Assembly: GCF_035918015.1 (NCBI RefSeq)
Contig: NZ_CP109132.1
Span: 806,001-870,000, forward strand
Reading direction: 5' to 3'
DNA length: 64,000 nt
From: Streptomyces sp. NBC_01754
GTDB lineage: Bacteria > Actinomycetota > Actinomycetes > Streptomycetales > Streptomycetaceae
The stretch's first letter is position 1, and every line of letters starts with the position of its first letter. The translations under genes were made by a program, and so were the position numbers. Shown piece after piece: positions 15,822 through 24,661 of the stretch. The notes below the pieces were generated by a model. It saw only the letters and a program-made list of their open reading frames with translations. It did not search any database and was not told where the DNA came from.

Positions 15822-16550
15822 ATGAGCAACAACGGCCTGCGGCTGGTATGGGTCTACCCCGACCTCCTCAGCACCTACGGCGACCAGGGCAACGCCCTCG
15901 TGGTGGAGCGCCGGGCCCGGCAGCGCGGACTCGACGTGTCACGCGTCGACGTGCGCAGCGACCAGCCGATCCCGACCTCGGGCGACATCTACCTGATCGG
16001 GGGCGGTGAGGACCGTCCGCAGCGACTGGCCGCGGAGCGGCTGCGCCGCGACGGCGGGCTGAGCAGGGCCGCGTCCAACGGGGCGATCATCTTCTCGGTC
16101 TGCGCCGGCTACCAGATCCTCGGCCACGAGTTCGTCAACGACCTCGGCGAGCGCGAGCCCGGCCTCGGGCTGCTCGACGTCGCCTCCACCCGGGGCGAGG
16201 GTCCCCGGTGTGTCGGGGACGTGCTCGGGGACATCGACCCGGCGCTGGGGCTGCCCCCGCTGACCGGGTTCGAGAACCACCAGGGCGTCACCCACCTCGG
16301 CCCGACGGCCAGGCCGTTCGCCCGGACCCGGATCGGCCGGGGCAACGGCACCGGAGACGGCACCGAGGGCGCGTACAACGACACGGTGTTCGGCACCTAC
16401 ATGCACGGTCCGGTGCTGGCGCGCAATCCGCTGATCGCCGACCACCTGCTGAAGCTTGCGCTCGACGTGAACGCGCTGCCGCCGTGCGACGACCGCTGGT
16501 ACGAGGCGCTGCGCGCCGAGCGGATCGCCGCGGCGACACAGCCCGCCTGA
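15822..16550 (+). CDS. gatD: GatD, glutaminase subunit of lipid II isoglutaminyl synthase
   Basis: The 242-residue protein is a class I glutamine amidotransferase of the cobyric-acid-synthase type. The nucleophile is in FSVCAGYQILG (Cys about 94) and the His in TYMHGPVL (about 195). It supplies ammonia to MurT for amidation of lipid II on the cytoplasmic face of the membrane. It follows murT by 34 bases in a clear two-gene operon. The ribosome site is GAGAGGA before ATG 15822. Confidence 0.93.
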   Translation: MSNNGLRLVWVYPDLLSTYGDQGNALVVERRARQRGLDVSRVDVRSDQPIPTSGDIYLIGGGEDRPQRLAAERLRRDGGLSRAASNGAIIFSVCAGYQILGHEFVNDLGEREPGLGLLDVASTRGEGPRCVGDVLGDIDPALGLPPLTGFENHQGVTHLGPTARPFARTRIGRGNGTGDGTEGAYNDTVFGTYMHGPVLARNPLIADHLLKLALDVNALPPCDDRWYEALRAERIAAATQPA

Positions 16551-16764
16551 GGCAGCGCACCGGTACGCCCCCGGCCGTCACGCGTACCCCTGCGGTTCCG
16601 CTTCCCTCGAGGGGTCCGCGACCGGGTCCGCGCGGCCGGCCGGCGGGCGTCCAGCAGGCGGACGGTGGGTTCGGTGGGGGCACCCCGCGCCGGTAGGGTG
16701 ACGGGGATCCAACCGGACGACGTGGTCCGGTCGTCGGCCCCACGTTGCAAAGGTTTCCCGGGCA

Positions 16765-17790
16765 ATGCGAATTGGTGTGCTCACCTCCGGCGGCGACTGC
16801 CCCGGCCTCAACGCCGTCATCCGTTCCGTCGTGCACCGCGCGGTGGTCGACCACGGCGACGAGGTCATCGGCTTCCACGACGGCTGGAGGGGGCTGCTCG
16901 AGTGCGACTACCGCAAGCTCGACCTCGACGCGGTGGGCGGCATCCTCGCCCGGGGCGGCACGATCCTCGGCTCCTCCCGGGTCCAGCCGGCGCATCTGCG
17001 TGACGGGGTGGAGCAGGCGAAGGGCCATGTCGCCGACCTGGGCCTGGACGCGATCATCCCGATCGGCGGCGAGGGCACGCTGAAGGCGGCCCATCTGCTG
17101 TCCGAGGCGGGGCTGCCCATCGTCGGTGTGCCCAAGACCATCGACAACGACATCGCCTCGACCGACGTGACCTTCGGTTTCGACACGGCCGTCGGTGTCG
17201 CGACGGAGGCGCTCGACCGGCTGAAGACGACCGCCGAATCGCATCAGCGGGTGCTGATAGTCGAGGTCATGGGCCGCCACACCGGCTGGATCGCCCTGCA
17301 CTCGGGCATGGCCGCCGGGGCGCACGCCATCGTCGTCCCCGAGCGGCCCTTCGACATCGACGAGCTGACCGCGCTCGTCGGCCGGCGCTTCTCGGAGGGC
17401 AAGAAGTTCGCGATCGTCGTCGTCGCGGAGGGGGCGAAGCCGCGCACCGGCTCCATGGAGTTCACCCAGGGCACCAAGGACATCTACGGCCACGAGCGCT
17501 TCGCGGGCATGGCCACGCGGCTCTCCGGCGAGCTGGAGCAGCGCCTGGGCAAGGAGGCCCGGCCGGTGATCCTCGGCCACGTCCAGCGCGGCGGCACACC
17601 GACCGCGTACGACCGGGTGCTGGCCACCCGGTTCGGCTGGCACGCGGTGGAGGCGGCGCACCGCGGCGAGTTCGGCATGATGACGGCGCTGCGCGGCACG
17701 GACATCACGATGGTTCCGCTGGCGGCGGCGGTGGAGACGCTGAAGACGGTACCGCCGGAGCGCTACGCCGAGGTGCAGTGCGTGCTCTGA
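16765..17790 (+). CDS. pfkA: 6-phosphofructokinase
   Basis: The 341-residue protein phosphorylates fructose 6-phosphate in glycolysis. Motifs in order: TSGGDCPGLNAVIR, GGEGTLKA, PKTIDNDI with the catalytic Asp, and MGRHTGWIA. The GGEGT form (rather than GGDGS) is usual for actinomycete enzymes. The Gly in the position that separates ATP from pyrophosphate enzymes favours ATP. Streptomyces commonly have several pfkA copies, so this need not be the only one. A 20-bp hairpin follows the stop. The 214 bases upstream contain no gene. Confidence 0.93.
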   Translation: MRIGVLTSGGDCPGLNAVIRSVVHRAVVDHGDEVIGFHDGWRGLLECDYRKLDLDAVGGILARGGTILGSSRVQPAHLRDGVEQAKGHVADLGLDAIIPIGGEGTLKAAHLLSEAGLPIVGVPKTIDNDIASTDVTFGFDTAVGVATEALDRLKTTAESHQRVLIVEVMGRHTGWIALHSGMAAGAHAIVVPERPFDIDELTALVGRRFSEGKKFAIVVVAEGAKPRTGSMEFTQGTKDIYGHERFAGMATRLSGELEQRLGKEARPVILGHVQRGGTPTAYDRVLATRFGWHAVEAAHRGEFGMMTALRGTDITMVPLAAAVETLKTVPPERYAEVQCVL

Positions 17791-17804
17791 CCCACCAGGA
17801 GCCC

Positions 17805-17848
17805 GTAGATCCGCCCCCGGCCGCATCCGCGGCCGGGGGCGGATCTAC
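17805..17848. terminator. strong rho-independent-type hairpin after pfkA
   Basis: Twenty bases beginning GTAGATCCGCCCCC (17805-17824) pair perfectly with 17829-17848 around a 4-base loop. It is the strongest perfect hairpin noticed in the window and lies 15 bases after the pfkA stop, followed by TCTGGT. It ends the murT-gatD-pfkA side before the ctaG-like gene. Confidence 0.85.
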
Positions 17849-17901
17849 TCTGGTCCGGACAACTGGCACGAATCGGGGATGTCCCCAGCGGGAGTGAACA
17901 G

Positions 17902-18852
17902 ATGGATCACAGCGGGCACGGCATGAACATGGATCTGCCGCCGTTCACGCTGGGACGCGGGCTGGAGTTCTCCGCGGACCCGTTCTTCCTGACCGGCTGC
18001 GTCGTCGCACTCGCCCTGTACGGGTACGGGGTGCTGCGGCTGCGCCGGCGGGGCGACGCGTGGCCGGTGAACCGGACCGTCCTCTTCGTCATCGGCGTCC
18101 TGACCATCGCCCTGGTGATGTGCACCGGACTCAACGACTACGGCATGGTCATGTTCAGCGTGCACATGGTGCAGCACATGGTGATCAGCATGCTCTCGCC
18201 GATCCTCCTGCTGCTGGGCGCGCCGGTGACCCTGGCGCTGCGTGCGCTGCCGGTCGCGGGCCGGGGGCGCAGGGGGCCCCGCGAGTTGCTGCTCAAGTTG
18301 CTCCACAGCCACTACATGCGGATCATCACGCACCCGGTCTTCACGATCCCGCTCTTCATCGCGAGCCTGTACGGGCTGTACTTCACGCCGCTGTTCGACT
18401 TCCTGATGGGATCGAAGACCGGGCACATCGTGATGATGGTGCACTTCCTCGCGGTCGGGCTGGTCTTCTTCTGGCCGATCATGGGGGTCGACCCGGGTCC
18501 GCACCGGCCCGGGTACGTGATGCGGATGCTGGAGCTCTTCGCGGGCATGCCCTTCCACGCGTTCTTCGGCATCGCGCTGATGATGGCGAGCCAGCCGATG
18601 GTGGGGACGTACGAGAACCCCCCGGCCTCGTTGGGGATAGACGCGCTGAGCGACCAGTCCGCCGCGGGCGGTATCGCGTGGGCCTTCAGCGAGATCCCGT
18701 CGGTGCTGGTGCTGCTCGCGCTGGTCTTCCAGTGGTACCGCTCCGAGCAGCGGACGGCCCGGCGCACCGACCGTGCCGCCGACCGGGACGGCGACCAGGA
18801 GCTGAACGCGTACAACGCCTATCTCGCCTCATTGCAAGCCCGCGGACAGTAG
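17902..18852 (+). CDS. CtaG-like cytochrome c oxidase assembly membrane protein
   Basis: The 316-residue protein starts with a short His/Met-rich stretch (MDHSGHGMNMD) that could bind copper. Seven or so hydrophobic segments follow, together with the conserved HMVQHMVI and FHAFFGIALM motifs of the Caa3_CtaG family. It is expected in the cytoplasmic membrane, helping to mature the CuA/CuB sites of the aa3 oxidase. A 52-residue membrane protein gene follows 65 bases downstream and may belong with it. Confidence 0.88.
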   Translation: MDHSGHGMNMDLPPFTLGRGLEFSADPFFLTGCVVALALYGYGVLRLRRRGDAWPVNRTVLFVIGVLTIALVMCTGLNDYGMVMFSVHMVQHMVISMLSPILLLLGAPVTLALRALPVAGRGRRGPRELLLKLLHSHYMRIITHPVFTIPLFIASLYGLYFTPLFDFLMGSKTGHIVMMVHFLAVGLVFFWPIMGVDPGPHRPGYVMRMLELFAGMPFHAFFGIALMMASQPMVGTYENPPASLGIDALSDQSAAGGIAWAFSEIPSVLVLLALVFQWYRSEQRTARRTDRAADRDGDQELNAYNAYLASLQARGQ

Positions 18853-18917
18853 CGGTCCGGGTGCCCTCGGGGCGACTATGGCTGTGACGGCCGTCGGCCT
18901 GTGAGGAGGGTGTGCAC

Positions 18918-19076
18918 ATGCCCGGATCCACGAAGACCATGGGAGTACTCACCGTGGGAGCGCTGGTCGCGGTGACCGCGTACACGGTGTCGTTGGGGAG
19001 CAACGGCTGGCTCTGGTTCGGCTGGGTGGTGCTGGGCATGGCCACCCTGGGGATGCTGGCGGCCCGCGACACCTGA
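18918..19076 (+). CDS. small two-helix membrane protein
   Basis: This 52-residue frame begins MPGSTKTMGVLTVGALVAVT and contains two hydrophobic segments (about 9-24 and 31-47) ending AARDT. ATG 18918 follows a perfect GAGGAGGG ribosome site by 8 bases, and codon use is strongly Streptomyces-like. Being downstream of the CtaG-like gene it may be a respiratory accessory subunit, but there is no direct evidence for that. Confidence 0.7.
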   Translation: MPGSTKTMGVLTVGALVAVTAYTVSLGSNGWLWFGWVVLGMATLGMLAARDT

Positions 19077-19173
19077 GGCGGTGGCTGGGCCGGCGGTCAC
19101 GGCCGGGTCAACAAGTCCGTTTCGCCGGACGTCCGGCGGTGGGTGCTCGCCCGCTGCGGGACGTGCCGGCCGG

Positions 19174-19205
19174 ACGGCCCGCCATCCGTGGGGGCGGCGG
19201 GCCGT
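19174..19205. terminator. hairpin between converging genes
   Basis: ACGGCCCGCC (19174-19183) pairs with GGCGGGCCGT (19196-19205) around a 12-base loop, between the rightward small membrane gene and the leftward phosphatase gene. Confidence 0.6.
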
Positions 19206-19225
19206 CGAAGCGGGCCGGGCCGAGG

Positions 19226-19867
19226 TCAGCCCGCTGGTGCGGAGCCGAGATGACGGGCGTCACCGAGGCTGACGACTTCGCGGTTGTGGAAGAAGTCGTC
19301 CTCGCGCAGTGTGGTGATGCTGCCGGAGGGCGCCCGGAAAGCGGCGTAGCCCGCCGACTCGGTCGGCATCTTGATCCAGGACGCCACGACGCACGTCAGG
19401 GAGCCGCCGTGCGTCACGATGATCTGGTGTTCGCAGGGGTTCCGCAGGATCTCGTCCACGGCCGCGTAGACGCGCTGTGCCCACACCGCCTTGGTCTCCG
19501 CACCCCGTACACCCTCGTCGTGGTCCATCCGTTCCCCGAGAGCCGGCGGTGGGACGAAGCGCCGGTCGAGCCACGCCTGCGGCCTCCCTTCCGCCTCGCC
19601 GTAGGACTTCTCCCGCAGTCTGCGGTCCAGGACCGGCTTCACGCCGAACAGCTCGGCCACCTCCTCGGCCGTCCGGAGGGTGCGCCGCAGATCCGAGGAG
19701 AACAGCTCCACCTCGGCGCCGTCCGGGATCTGGGCCCGCAGCGCCCGGGCGATGGTGACCGCCGCACGGACGCCGGCGGCCGTGAGCTGCGAGTCATGCC
19801 ATCCGCCGACGACTCCTTCGACGTGGTGCGTCGCCTCCGGGTGGGTGACGACGTAGAGAGTGCGCAT
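19226..19867 (-). CDS. histidine phosphatase-family protein with THP in place of RHG
   Basis: The 213-residue protein has the histidine phosphatase fold: [14 protein letters not shown] at the N-terminus, [25 protein letters not shown] and IIVTHGGSL near the end. In the classic RHG motif the Arg and Gly are replaced (T-H-P), while the phospho-accepting His and the distal His are kept. I recall other bacterial proteins with the same THPEATH start, so this is a subfamily rather than damage. The substrate is unknown. ATG 19867 is preferred, preceded by GAAGGGC. It lies 68 bases downstream of an antitoxin gene in the same direction. Confidence 0.85.
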   Translation of the reverse strand: MRTLYVVTHPEATHHVEGVVGGWHDSQLTAAGVRAAVTIARALRAQIPDGAEVELFSSDLRRTLRTAEEVAELFGVKPVLDRRLREKSYGEAEGRPQAWLDRRFVPPPALGERMDHDEGVRGAETKAVWAQRVYAAVDEILRNPCEHQIIVTHGGSLTCVVASWIKMPTESAGYAAFRAPSGSITTLREDDFFHNREVVSLGDARHLGSAPAG

Positions 19868-19935
19868 GAGCGCGTGCCCTTCGGTGAGTAGGTGGCGTCC
19901 TGTCGCGGCCGGCCGCACGCCGTGAGCGCGGAGGT

Positions 19936-20223
19936 TCAGCCCTCGCGGTCGTTTTCGCCCCGGTGCTCGGCCGCGATCCCGAAGCGGCGCGGTTCGCCCG
20001 GCGCGGACGCCACGGAGCCGAGCGGGGAGACCGAGCGGATCACCTGCTCCTGCGCCGCCGCTTCCTCCCCGGCCTCCAGCTTCCCCAGGTCAGCGGCGGA
20101 AACCAGAGCGACCAGGGGCTTTCCGTGCCGGGTCACGACGACGCGTTCACCGCCGTAGACGACACGGTTGATCAGTTCGGCGAGCTCTGCCCTGGCTTGC
20201 GTCACCGGAATCTCATAGGCCAT
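19936..20223 (-). CDS. Phd/YefM-type antitoxin without an adjacent toxin
   Basis: The 95-residue protein starts [20 protein letters not shown] and continues [20 protein letters not shown], the canonical Phd/YefM DNA-binding half. The C-terminal tail is long and charged ([18 protein letters not shown] onward). The gene that follows is a histidine phosphatase, not a PIN, Txe or Doc toxin, and the opposite side holds a clpP-like pseudogene. It therefore looks like an orphan antitoxin or a stand-alone repressor. Confidence 0.85.
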   Translation of the reverse strand: MAYEIPVTQARAELAELINRVVYGGERVVVTRHGKPLVALVSAADLGKLEAGEEAAAQEQVIRSVSPLGSVASAPGEPRRFGIAAEHRGENDREG

Positions 20224-20299
20224 ATCCCCATCCTAACCTTCCGTACGTCCTGTACATTTTTACGTGTCCCGATCCCCGTGGCCGGGGAAAGGCATCGCC

Positions 20300-20783
20300 A
20301 TGCTCCGTCCCGCCGCCCGTCACGTCCTGCCCGAGTTCACCGAGCGCACCACGAGCGGTGACCGGACGCTGGATCCGTACTCCAAGCTGCTCTCGGAGCG
20401 GATCGTCTTCCTCGGCACCCCGTCGGACGACGCCTCCGCAGGCAGGTCGTTCGACGCGGTGACGGCGGTCTACGACACCGTGCGCCACCTCAGCTGCGAC
20501 GTGGAGACCTTCCGCCTCGGCCAGGCGGGCTCCGGTGCCGCCGTGCTGCTCGCGGCCGGCGCACCGGGTCGGCGACATGTCCTGCCCGGCGTCCGGGTAG
20601 TCATCCAGCAGCTCTCCCTGGACGAGCCGGTGCGGGGACAGACGTCCGACCTCGAGATCCGGGCACGCGAGTTGACGCGTATGCGCGAGACGCTCACGGC
20701 GATGCCGGCCCGGCACACGGGACGTTCGGCGCCGGACGTCGATGCCGACATCGAGCGGGCCACCGTCCTCGACGCACCAGGTG
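20300..20783 (+). pseudogene. degenerate ClpP-like protease
   Basis: From ATG 20300 the frame resembles Streptomyces ClpP paralogues: [16 protein letters not shown], a short [51 protein letters not shown] and [20 protein letters not shown]. Three faults are visible. About 30 residues expected between the DDASA and GRSF segments (the DI-LYINSPGG strand) are missing. The catalytic His of VVIHQP is replaced by Gln, although the Ser in QAGSGAA remains. Homology stops at about 20783, where unrelated sequence begins. The frame stays open to 21154. It is very unlikely to be an active protease. Confidence 0.75.
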
Positions 20784-21002
20784 GGCCGGATCAACCCGTC
20801 CCACGGCGGCGACACCTACGGCGCCCTGCGCGCCGCCCAGGCCCTGGCCTCCCGGGCCGTCGCGCTGCGGGACGCGCCGGCGGTGATGCACGACCGGGGC
20901 GAGAGCCGGCTCCACGCGAGCACGATGGCCCGCACGCTGAGGCTGCTGGACGGGGAGCGGCGCGCCGGCCGGATCGCGCTTCCTCCGGCGTCCGGGAGTT
21001 GA
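20781..21002 (+). other. unidentified 3' gene fragment fused to the clpP remnant
   Basis: A second frame (GTG 20781) reads [20 protein letters not shown] then [20 protein letters not shown] and ends [23 protein letters not shown]. Codon use is good, but the start is inside the clpP remnant and no complete protein of this kind is recognised. It looks like the tail of another gene brought in by a deletion. No function is proposed. Confidence 0.35.
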
Positions 21003-21329
21003 CCGGGCCCCCACCCGGCTCCCCCCTCCACACGGGTGTTTCGACGCCGTTTCACGACACGCCCGACGGGCGCATCGGTTTTCCTCGCTCTTTCGGCGTA
21101 GGTCACCCCCCGCACGCGCGACAGGTCGACTTGCGGGGTGCGTGCGGACACTGAACGGGTTCTGCCGTTCCGTCGCTGGTGCGGGCCTGGTCGGTGCCCG
21201 CCGTGCGGGCACTTCGCCCGGCCCCGCCACCTGAACGGATCATTCGTGACGACTCTCACATCACGTCCCTTCAACACGGAAATCCGATGATCCGTAGGTA
21301 AAGATCCCTGGGACGACAAGCCCCCGCCA

Positions 21330-21530
21330 CCTCGGCGGGGCGGTCCGGGCGGACGCCGAGTCCTGCCGCCGCCCGGATGACTGGTCGACACGAGTGGATC
21401 GGCAGGAGTGGAGGACCCGAGCACATCGGGCCGGCCGGACTTCCGGTCAGCCCTTGGGGTGAAGCCGCCGTGTGCGGCCGGGCAACTTCGCCAGCCCGAA
21501 CCCGACAGGTCATCCTTCACAGGCGGCTGA
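21330..21530 (+). ncRNA. ydaO-type c-di-AMP riboswitch (boundaries approximate)
   Basis: The leader of the NlpC/P60 gene contains the conserved ydaO blocks in order: a TCCTGCC/GGCAGGA helix (21361-21407), GAGGACCCGAGC, then CTTGGGGTGAAGCCGC, CGGGCAACTTCG and GCCCGAACCCGACAGG just before the gene. A 5' CCGCC and a 3' GGCGG could form the closing stem. In Streptomyces this riboswitch class is known to control wall-hydrolase genes such as rpfA, with c-di-AMP lowering expression. The 330 bases before it (21003-21329) hold no gene I can support and presumably contain the promoter. Confidence 0.82.
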
Positions 21531-21543
21531 CGAAGGGTTGCGC

Positions 21544-22014
21544 ATGACCGCGCAGGTTCATGTCCCGTCTCTGTTCGCCCGGGCCGGTACGGCCTCGGTC
21601 CTCACCCTCGCCGTCGGAGCCACGATGCTGGCGCCGGGAATGGTGAACGACGCCGAGGCCGCGTCCCTCTCCGTGAAGGCGCTCAAGATCGCCGCCTCGA
21701 AGAAGGGGGCGCCCTACGGATGGGGAGCCACGGGCCCCCACCGCTTCGACTGCTCCGGCCTGACGCTCTATTCGTTCAAGAAGGCGGGGAGGAAACTTCC
21801 CCGAACCGCCCAGCAGCAGTACAACTCGGCACAGCATCTGACCAGGTCACAGCGGCAACGCGGTGACCTGGTCTTCTTTCATTCCGGCAGGAACGTCTAC
21901 CACGTGGGGATCTACGCGGGCGGGGGCAAGATCTGGCACGCGCCGAAGACCGGGGCCGTGGTCCGCCTGGAGAAGATCTGGTCGAACGACGCCTGGTACG
22001 GAAGGGTCCGCTGA
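21544..22014 (+). CDS. secreted NlpC/P60 cell-wall endopeptidase
   Basis: The 156-residue protein has a signal sequence (hydrophobic core about residues 17-31, probable cut after AEAA at 40) and a C-terminal NlpC/P60 domain. The catalytic residues are visible as Cys70 (FDCSGL), His120 (YHVGIY) and His132 (WHAPK). It would cleave peptidoglycan stem peptides outside the cell. ATG 21544 has GAAGGG upstream, and the longer frame to 21472 would run into the riboswitch. Expression is probably under c-di-AMP riboswitch control. Confidence 0.9.
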   Translation: MTAQVHVPSLFARAGTASVLTLAVGATMLAPGMVNDAEAASLSVKALKIAASKKGAPYGWGATGPHRFDCSGLTLYSFKKAGRKLPRTAQQQYNSAQHLTRSQRQRGDLVFFHSGRNVYHVGIYAGGGKIWHAPKTGAVVRLEKIWSNDAWYGRVR

Positions 22015-22022
22015 GGCGGTGT

Positions 22023-22054
22023 CCGCCGGACACCCCGGGAGGGGTGCCCGGCGG
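22023..22054. terminator. hairpin between converging NlpC/P60 and bioF genes
   Basis: CCGCCGGACACCCC (22023-22036) and GGGGTGCCCGGCGG (22041-22054) form a 14-bp stem with one mismatch and a GGGA loop, 9 bases after the NlpC/P60 stop. It can serve both strands. Confidence 0.75.
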
Positions 22055-22196
22055 AACAGGCGGGTGCGTCGCACAGGGCCGTGGTGGGTCCGGCGCCGGG
22101 CAGCACGACCGTGCCGGCGGCCGGGCCACGGCGACGAGAGCGGGCAGCCGTGTGTCCAGGGGGCACCGCGCCCCGGCCGGCCGGCCTCCGGCCCGG

Positions 22197-23345
22197 TCAG
22201 CCGGCCGTCCGGGGCGCGGTGGCCACCACCGTGTCCACCGCGGTGGTGATCTGCTGCGCCGTCAGGTCGGCGCGGGCCGTCAGCCGCAGCCGGGAGATGC
22301 CGTCGGGAACCGACGGCGGCCGGAAGCAGCCCACGGCGAGACCCGCCGAGCGGCAGTCGGCGGCCCAGGTCACCGCTTCCCGGGCGGACGGGGCGCGGAC
22401 GGAGACGACGGCCGCGTCGGGGCGTACGGCGGTGAGCCCCGCCTGTGTCAGCCGCTCGTACAGCTCGGCGGCGACCGCGCGAGCCCGCCCCGCGCGTCGC
22501 GGCTCGGCGCGCAGCAGCCGCAGGCCGCTCAGGGCGGCGCCGGCGGCTGCGGGGGCGAGTCCGGTGTCGAAGATGAACGTACGGGCGGTGTTGACCAGGT
22601 GGTCGATGACCCGGGCGGGGCCGAGGACCGCCCCGCCCTGGCTGCCCAGGGACTTGGAGAGGGTGAGGGTCGCGACGACGTCTTCGGCACCCGCGAGCCC
22701 GGCGGCGGCGAGCGCCCCGCGCCCGCCCTCGCCCAGGACGCCCAGTCCGTGGGCGTCGTCGACCAGGAGGGCGGCCCCGGCCTCCCGGCAGACCCCGGCG
22801 AGCGCGGTGAGCGGAGCAGCGTCGCCGTCCACCGAGAACACCGAGTCGGTGACGGCCAGGGCCCGTCCGGTGTGCCCGTCGAGCGCCTTGCGCACGGCGT
22901 CCGGGTCCGCGTGCGGTACGACGGCGGTGCCGGCCCGGGACAGACGGCAGCCGTCCACGACGGAGGCGTGGTTGCCCGCGTCCGAGACGATCAGCGAGCC
23001 CGGTCCGGTGAGGGCGGTCAGGGCGGCGATGTTGGCGGCGTAGCCGGAGGAGAACACCAGTGCGGCCTCGAAGCCGCAGAACCGTGCCAGCTCGCTCTCG
23101 AGTTCGGCGTGCAGGGTGGTGGAGCCGGTGACCAGCCGTGAGCCGGTGGAACCCGCTCCCCACCGTCTGGCCGCCTCGGCCGCCGCCTCGGTGACCAGCG
23201 GATGCCGGGTGAGTCCGAGGTAGTCGTTGCTCGCGAGGTCCAGCAGCTCCGGCTCGGCGGTCCGGGGGCGCAGGCTTCTGACGAGTCCCGCGCCGACGCG
23301 GCGGCGGGCCTCGTCGTCGATCCAGTCGAACGGGGCGAAGGACAT
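22197..23345 (-). CDS. bioF: 8-amino-7-oxononanoate synthase
   Basis: The 382-residue PLP enzyme joins pimeloyl thioester and alanine in biotin synthesis. It shows LDLASNDYLGLTRHP, GSTGSRLVTGST, VDDAHGLGVLGEGG and the PLP lysine in LSKSLGSQG (about residue 231). It is divergent from bioB-bioA-bioD, separated by 146 bases, so all four genes for pimeloyl thioester to biotin are here. The gene starts at ATG 23345; upstream the leader is T-rich (TTTTTGT on the plus strand), which is unusual locally. Confidence 0.93.
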   Translation of the reverse strand: MSFAPFDWIDDEARRRVGAGLVRSLRPRTAEPELLDLASNDYLGLTRHPLVTEAAAEAARRWGAGSTGSRLVTGSTTLHAELESELARFCGFEAALVFSSGYAANIAALTALTGPGSLIVSDAGNHASVVDGCRLSRAGTAVVPHADPDAVRKALDGHTGRALAVTDSVFSVDGDAAPLTALAGVCREAGAALLVDDAHGLGVLGEGGRGALAAAGLAGAEDVVATLTLSKSLGSQGGAVLGPARVIDHLVNTARTFIFDTGLAPAAAGAALSGLRLLRAEPRRAGRARAVAAELYERLTQAGLTAVRPDAAVVSVRAPSAREAVTWAADCRSAGLAVGCFRPPSVPDGISRLRLTARADLTAQQITTAVDTVVATAPRTAG

Positions 23346-23406
23346 GGTTCGGGTCCCTTTTTTGTAGGCGGCGCACAGACCCTAGCCGGGTGCGAAGCGG
23401 GGCAGG

Positions 23407-23422
23407 GTGTGGTCATACACAC
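23407..23422. promoter_or_regulatory. small inverted repeat in the bioF-bioB intergenic region
   Basis: GTGTG GTCATA CACAC lies between the divergent bioF and bioB starts. It is short, but it is the clearest dyad in the gap and could be a regulator site serving both sides. No biotin repressor gene is in the window. Confidence 0.3.
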
Positions 23423-23491
23423 ACCATGGGGCTTCTTACCTGTCCGGTTCCTCCTTGGCCGATGGCGGTGCCGTAGGCCAGGATCGGGCTC

Positions 23492-24661
23492 ATGGACCTG
23501 CTGAACACGCTGGTGGACAAGGGGCTGCGGCGCGAACTGCCGACCCGCGAAGAGGCGCTCGCCGTGCTGGCGACCTCCGACGACGAACTGCTCGACGTGG
23601 TGGCCGCGGCCGGAAAGGTGCGCCGCCAGTGGTTCGGGCGGCGCGTGAAGCTCAACTACCTGGTGAACCTGAAGTCCGGGCTCTGCCCCGAGGACTGCTC
23701 GTACTGCTCGCAGCGGCTGGGCTCCAAGGCCGAGATCCTCAAGTACACCTGGCTGAAGCCGGACGAGGCCTCGAAGGCCGCGGCGGCCGGGGTGGCCGGG
23801 GGCGCGAAACGGGTCTGCCTGGTGGCCAGCGGCCGGGGACCCACGGACCGGGACGTGGACCGGGTGTCGAAGACCATCGAGGCGATCAAGGGCCGGCACG
23901 GGGACGTCGAGGTGTGCGCCTGCCTCGGACTGCTCTCCGAGGGCCAGGCGGACCGGCTGAAGTCGGCCGGCGCCGACGCGTACAACCACAACCTGAACAC
24001 CTCGGAGGCGACCTACGGGGACATCACCACCACCCACACGTACGCCGACCGCGTGGACACCGTGCAGCGGGCACAGGCCGCCGGTCTGTCGGCGTGCTCG
24101 GGTCTGATCGCCGGTATGGGCGAGAGTGACGCCGATCTGGTGGACGTGGTGTTCTCGCTGCGTGAGCTGGACCCCGACTCCGTTCCGGTGAACTTCCTGA
24201 TCCCGATGGAGGGGACGCCGCTCGCCGGGGACTGGCATCTGACCCCGCAGCGGTGCCTGAGGATCCTGGCCATGGTCCGTTTCGTCTGTCCGGACGCCGA
24301 GGTGCGGCTCGCCGGGGGGCGCGAGGTCCACCTCCGCTCGATGCAGCCGCTCGCCCTGCACCTGGTCAACTCCATCTTCCTGGGCGACTACCTGACCAGT
24401 GAGGGCCAGGCCGGCCAGACGGACCTCGACATGATCGCGGACGCCGGTTTCGAGGTGGAGGGGTCCGACACGACGACGCTGCCCGGGCACCGCGTCCCCT
24501 CCCCGGACGGCGGCTGCGGTACGCACGCGGGCGGCTGCGCCCCGTGCGGCGACGCGCCGGAGGCCGACGCCGCCGGTGCCCCGGAGGTTCCGCCGGCGCG
24601 CACGGACCTGGTGGCGGTCCGCCGTCGTGGCGCCGGGACGGACATCGCGCCCAATGCCTGA
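23492..24661 (+). CDS. bioB: biotin synthase with a Cys-rich C-terminal tail
   Basis: The 389-residue radical SAM enzyme inserts sulfur into dethiobiotin. The [4Fe-4S] cysteines are in CPEDCSYC (about 65, 69, 72), with [16 protein letters not shown] and [11 protein letters not shown] downstream. The end is longer than the common core: after [20 protein letters not shown] comes [12 protein letters not shown] and a further 35 residues, adding three closely spaced Cys. The ATG at 23492 is used. bioA begins 8 bases before its stop, so translation is coupled. Confidence 0.93.
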   Translation: MDLLNTLVDKGLRRELPTREEALAVLATSDDELLDVVAAAGKVRRQWFGRRVKLNYLVNLKSGLCPEDCSYCSQRLGSKAEILKYTWLKPDEASKAAAAGVAGGAKRVCLVASGRGPTDRDVDRVSKTIEAIKGRHGDVEVCACLGLLSEGQADRLKSAGADAYNHNLNTSEATYGDITTTHTYADRVDTVQRAQAAGLSACSGLIAGMGESDADLVDVVFSLRELDPDSVPVNFLIPMEGTPLAGDWHLTPQRCLRILAMVRFVCPDAEVRLAGGREVHLRSMQPLALHLVNSIFLGDYLTSEGQAGQTDLDMIADAGFEVEGSDTTTLPGHRVPSPDGGCGTHAGGCAPCGDAPEADAAGAPEVPPARTDLVAVRRRGAGTDIAPNA

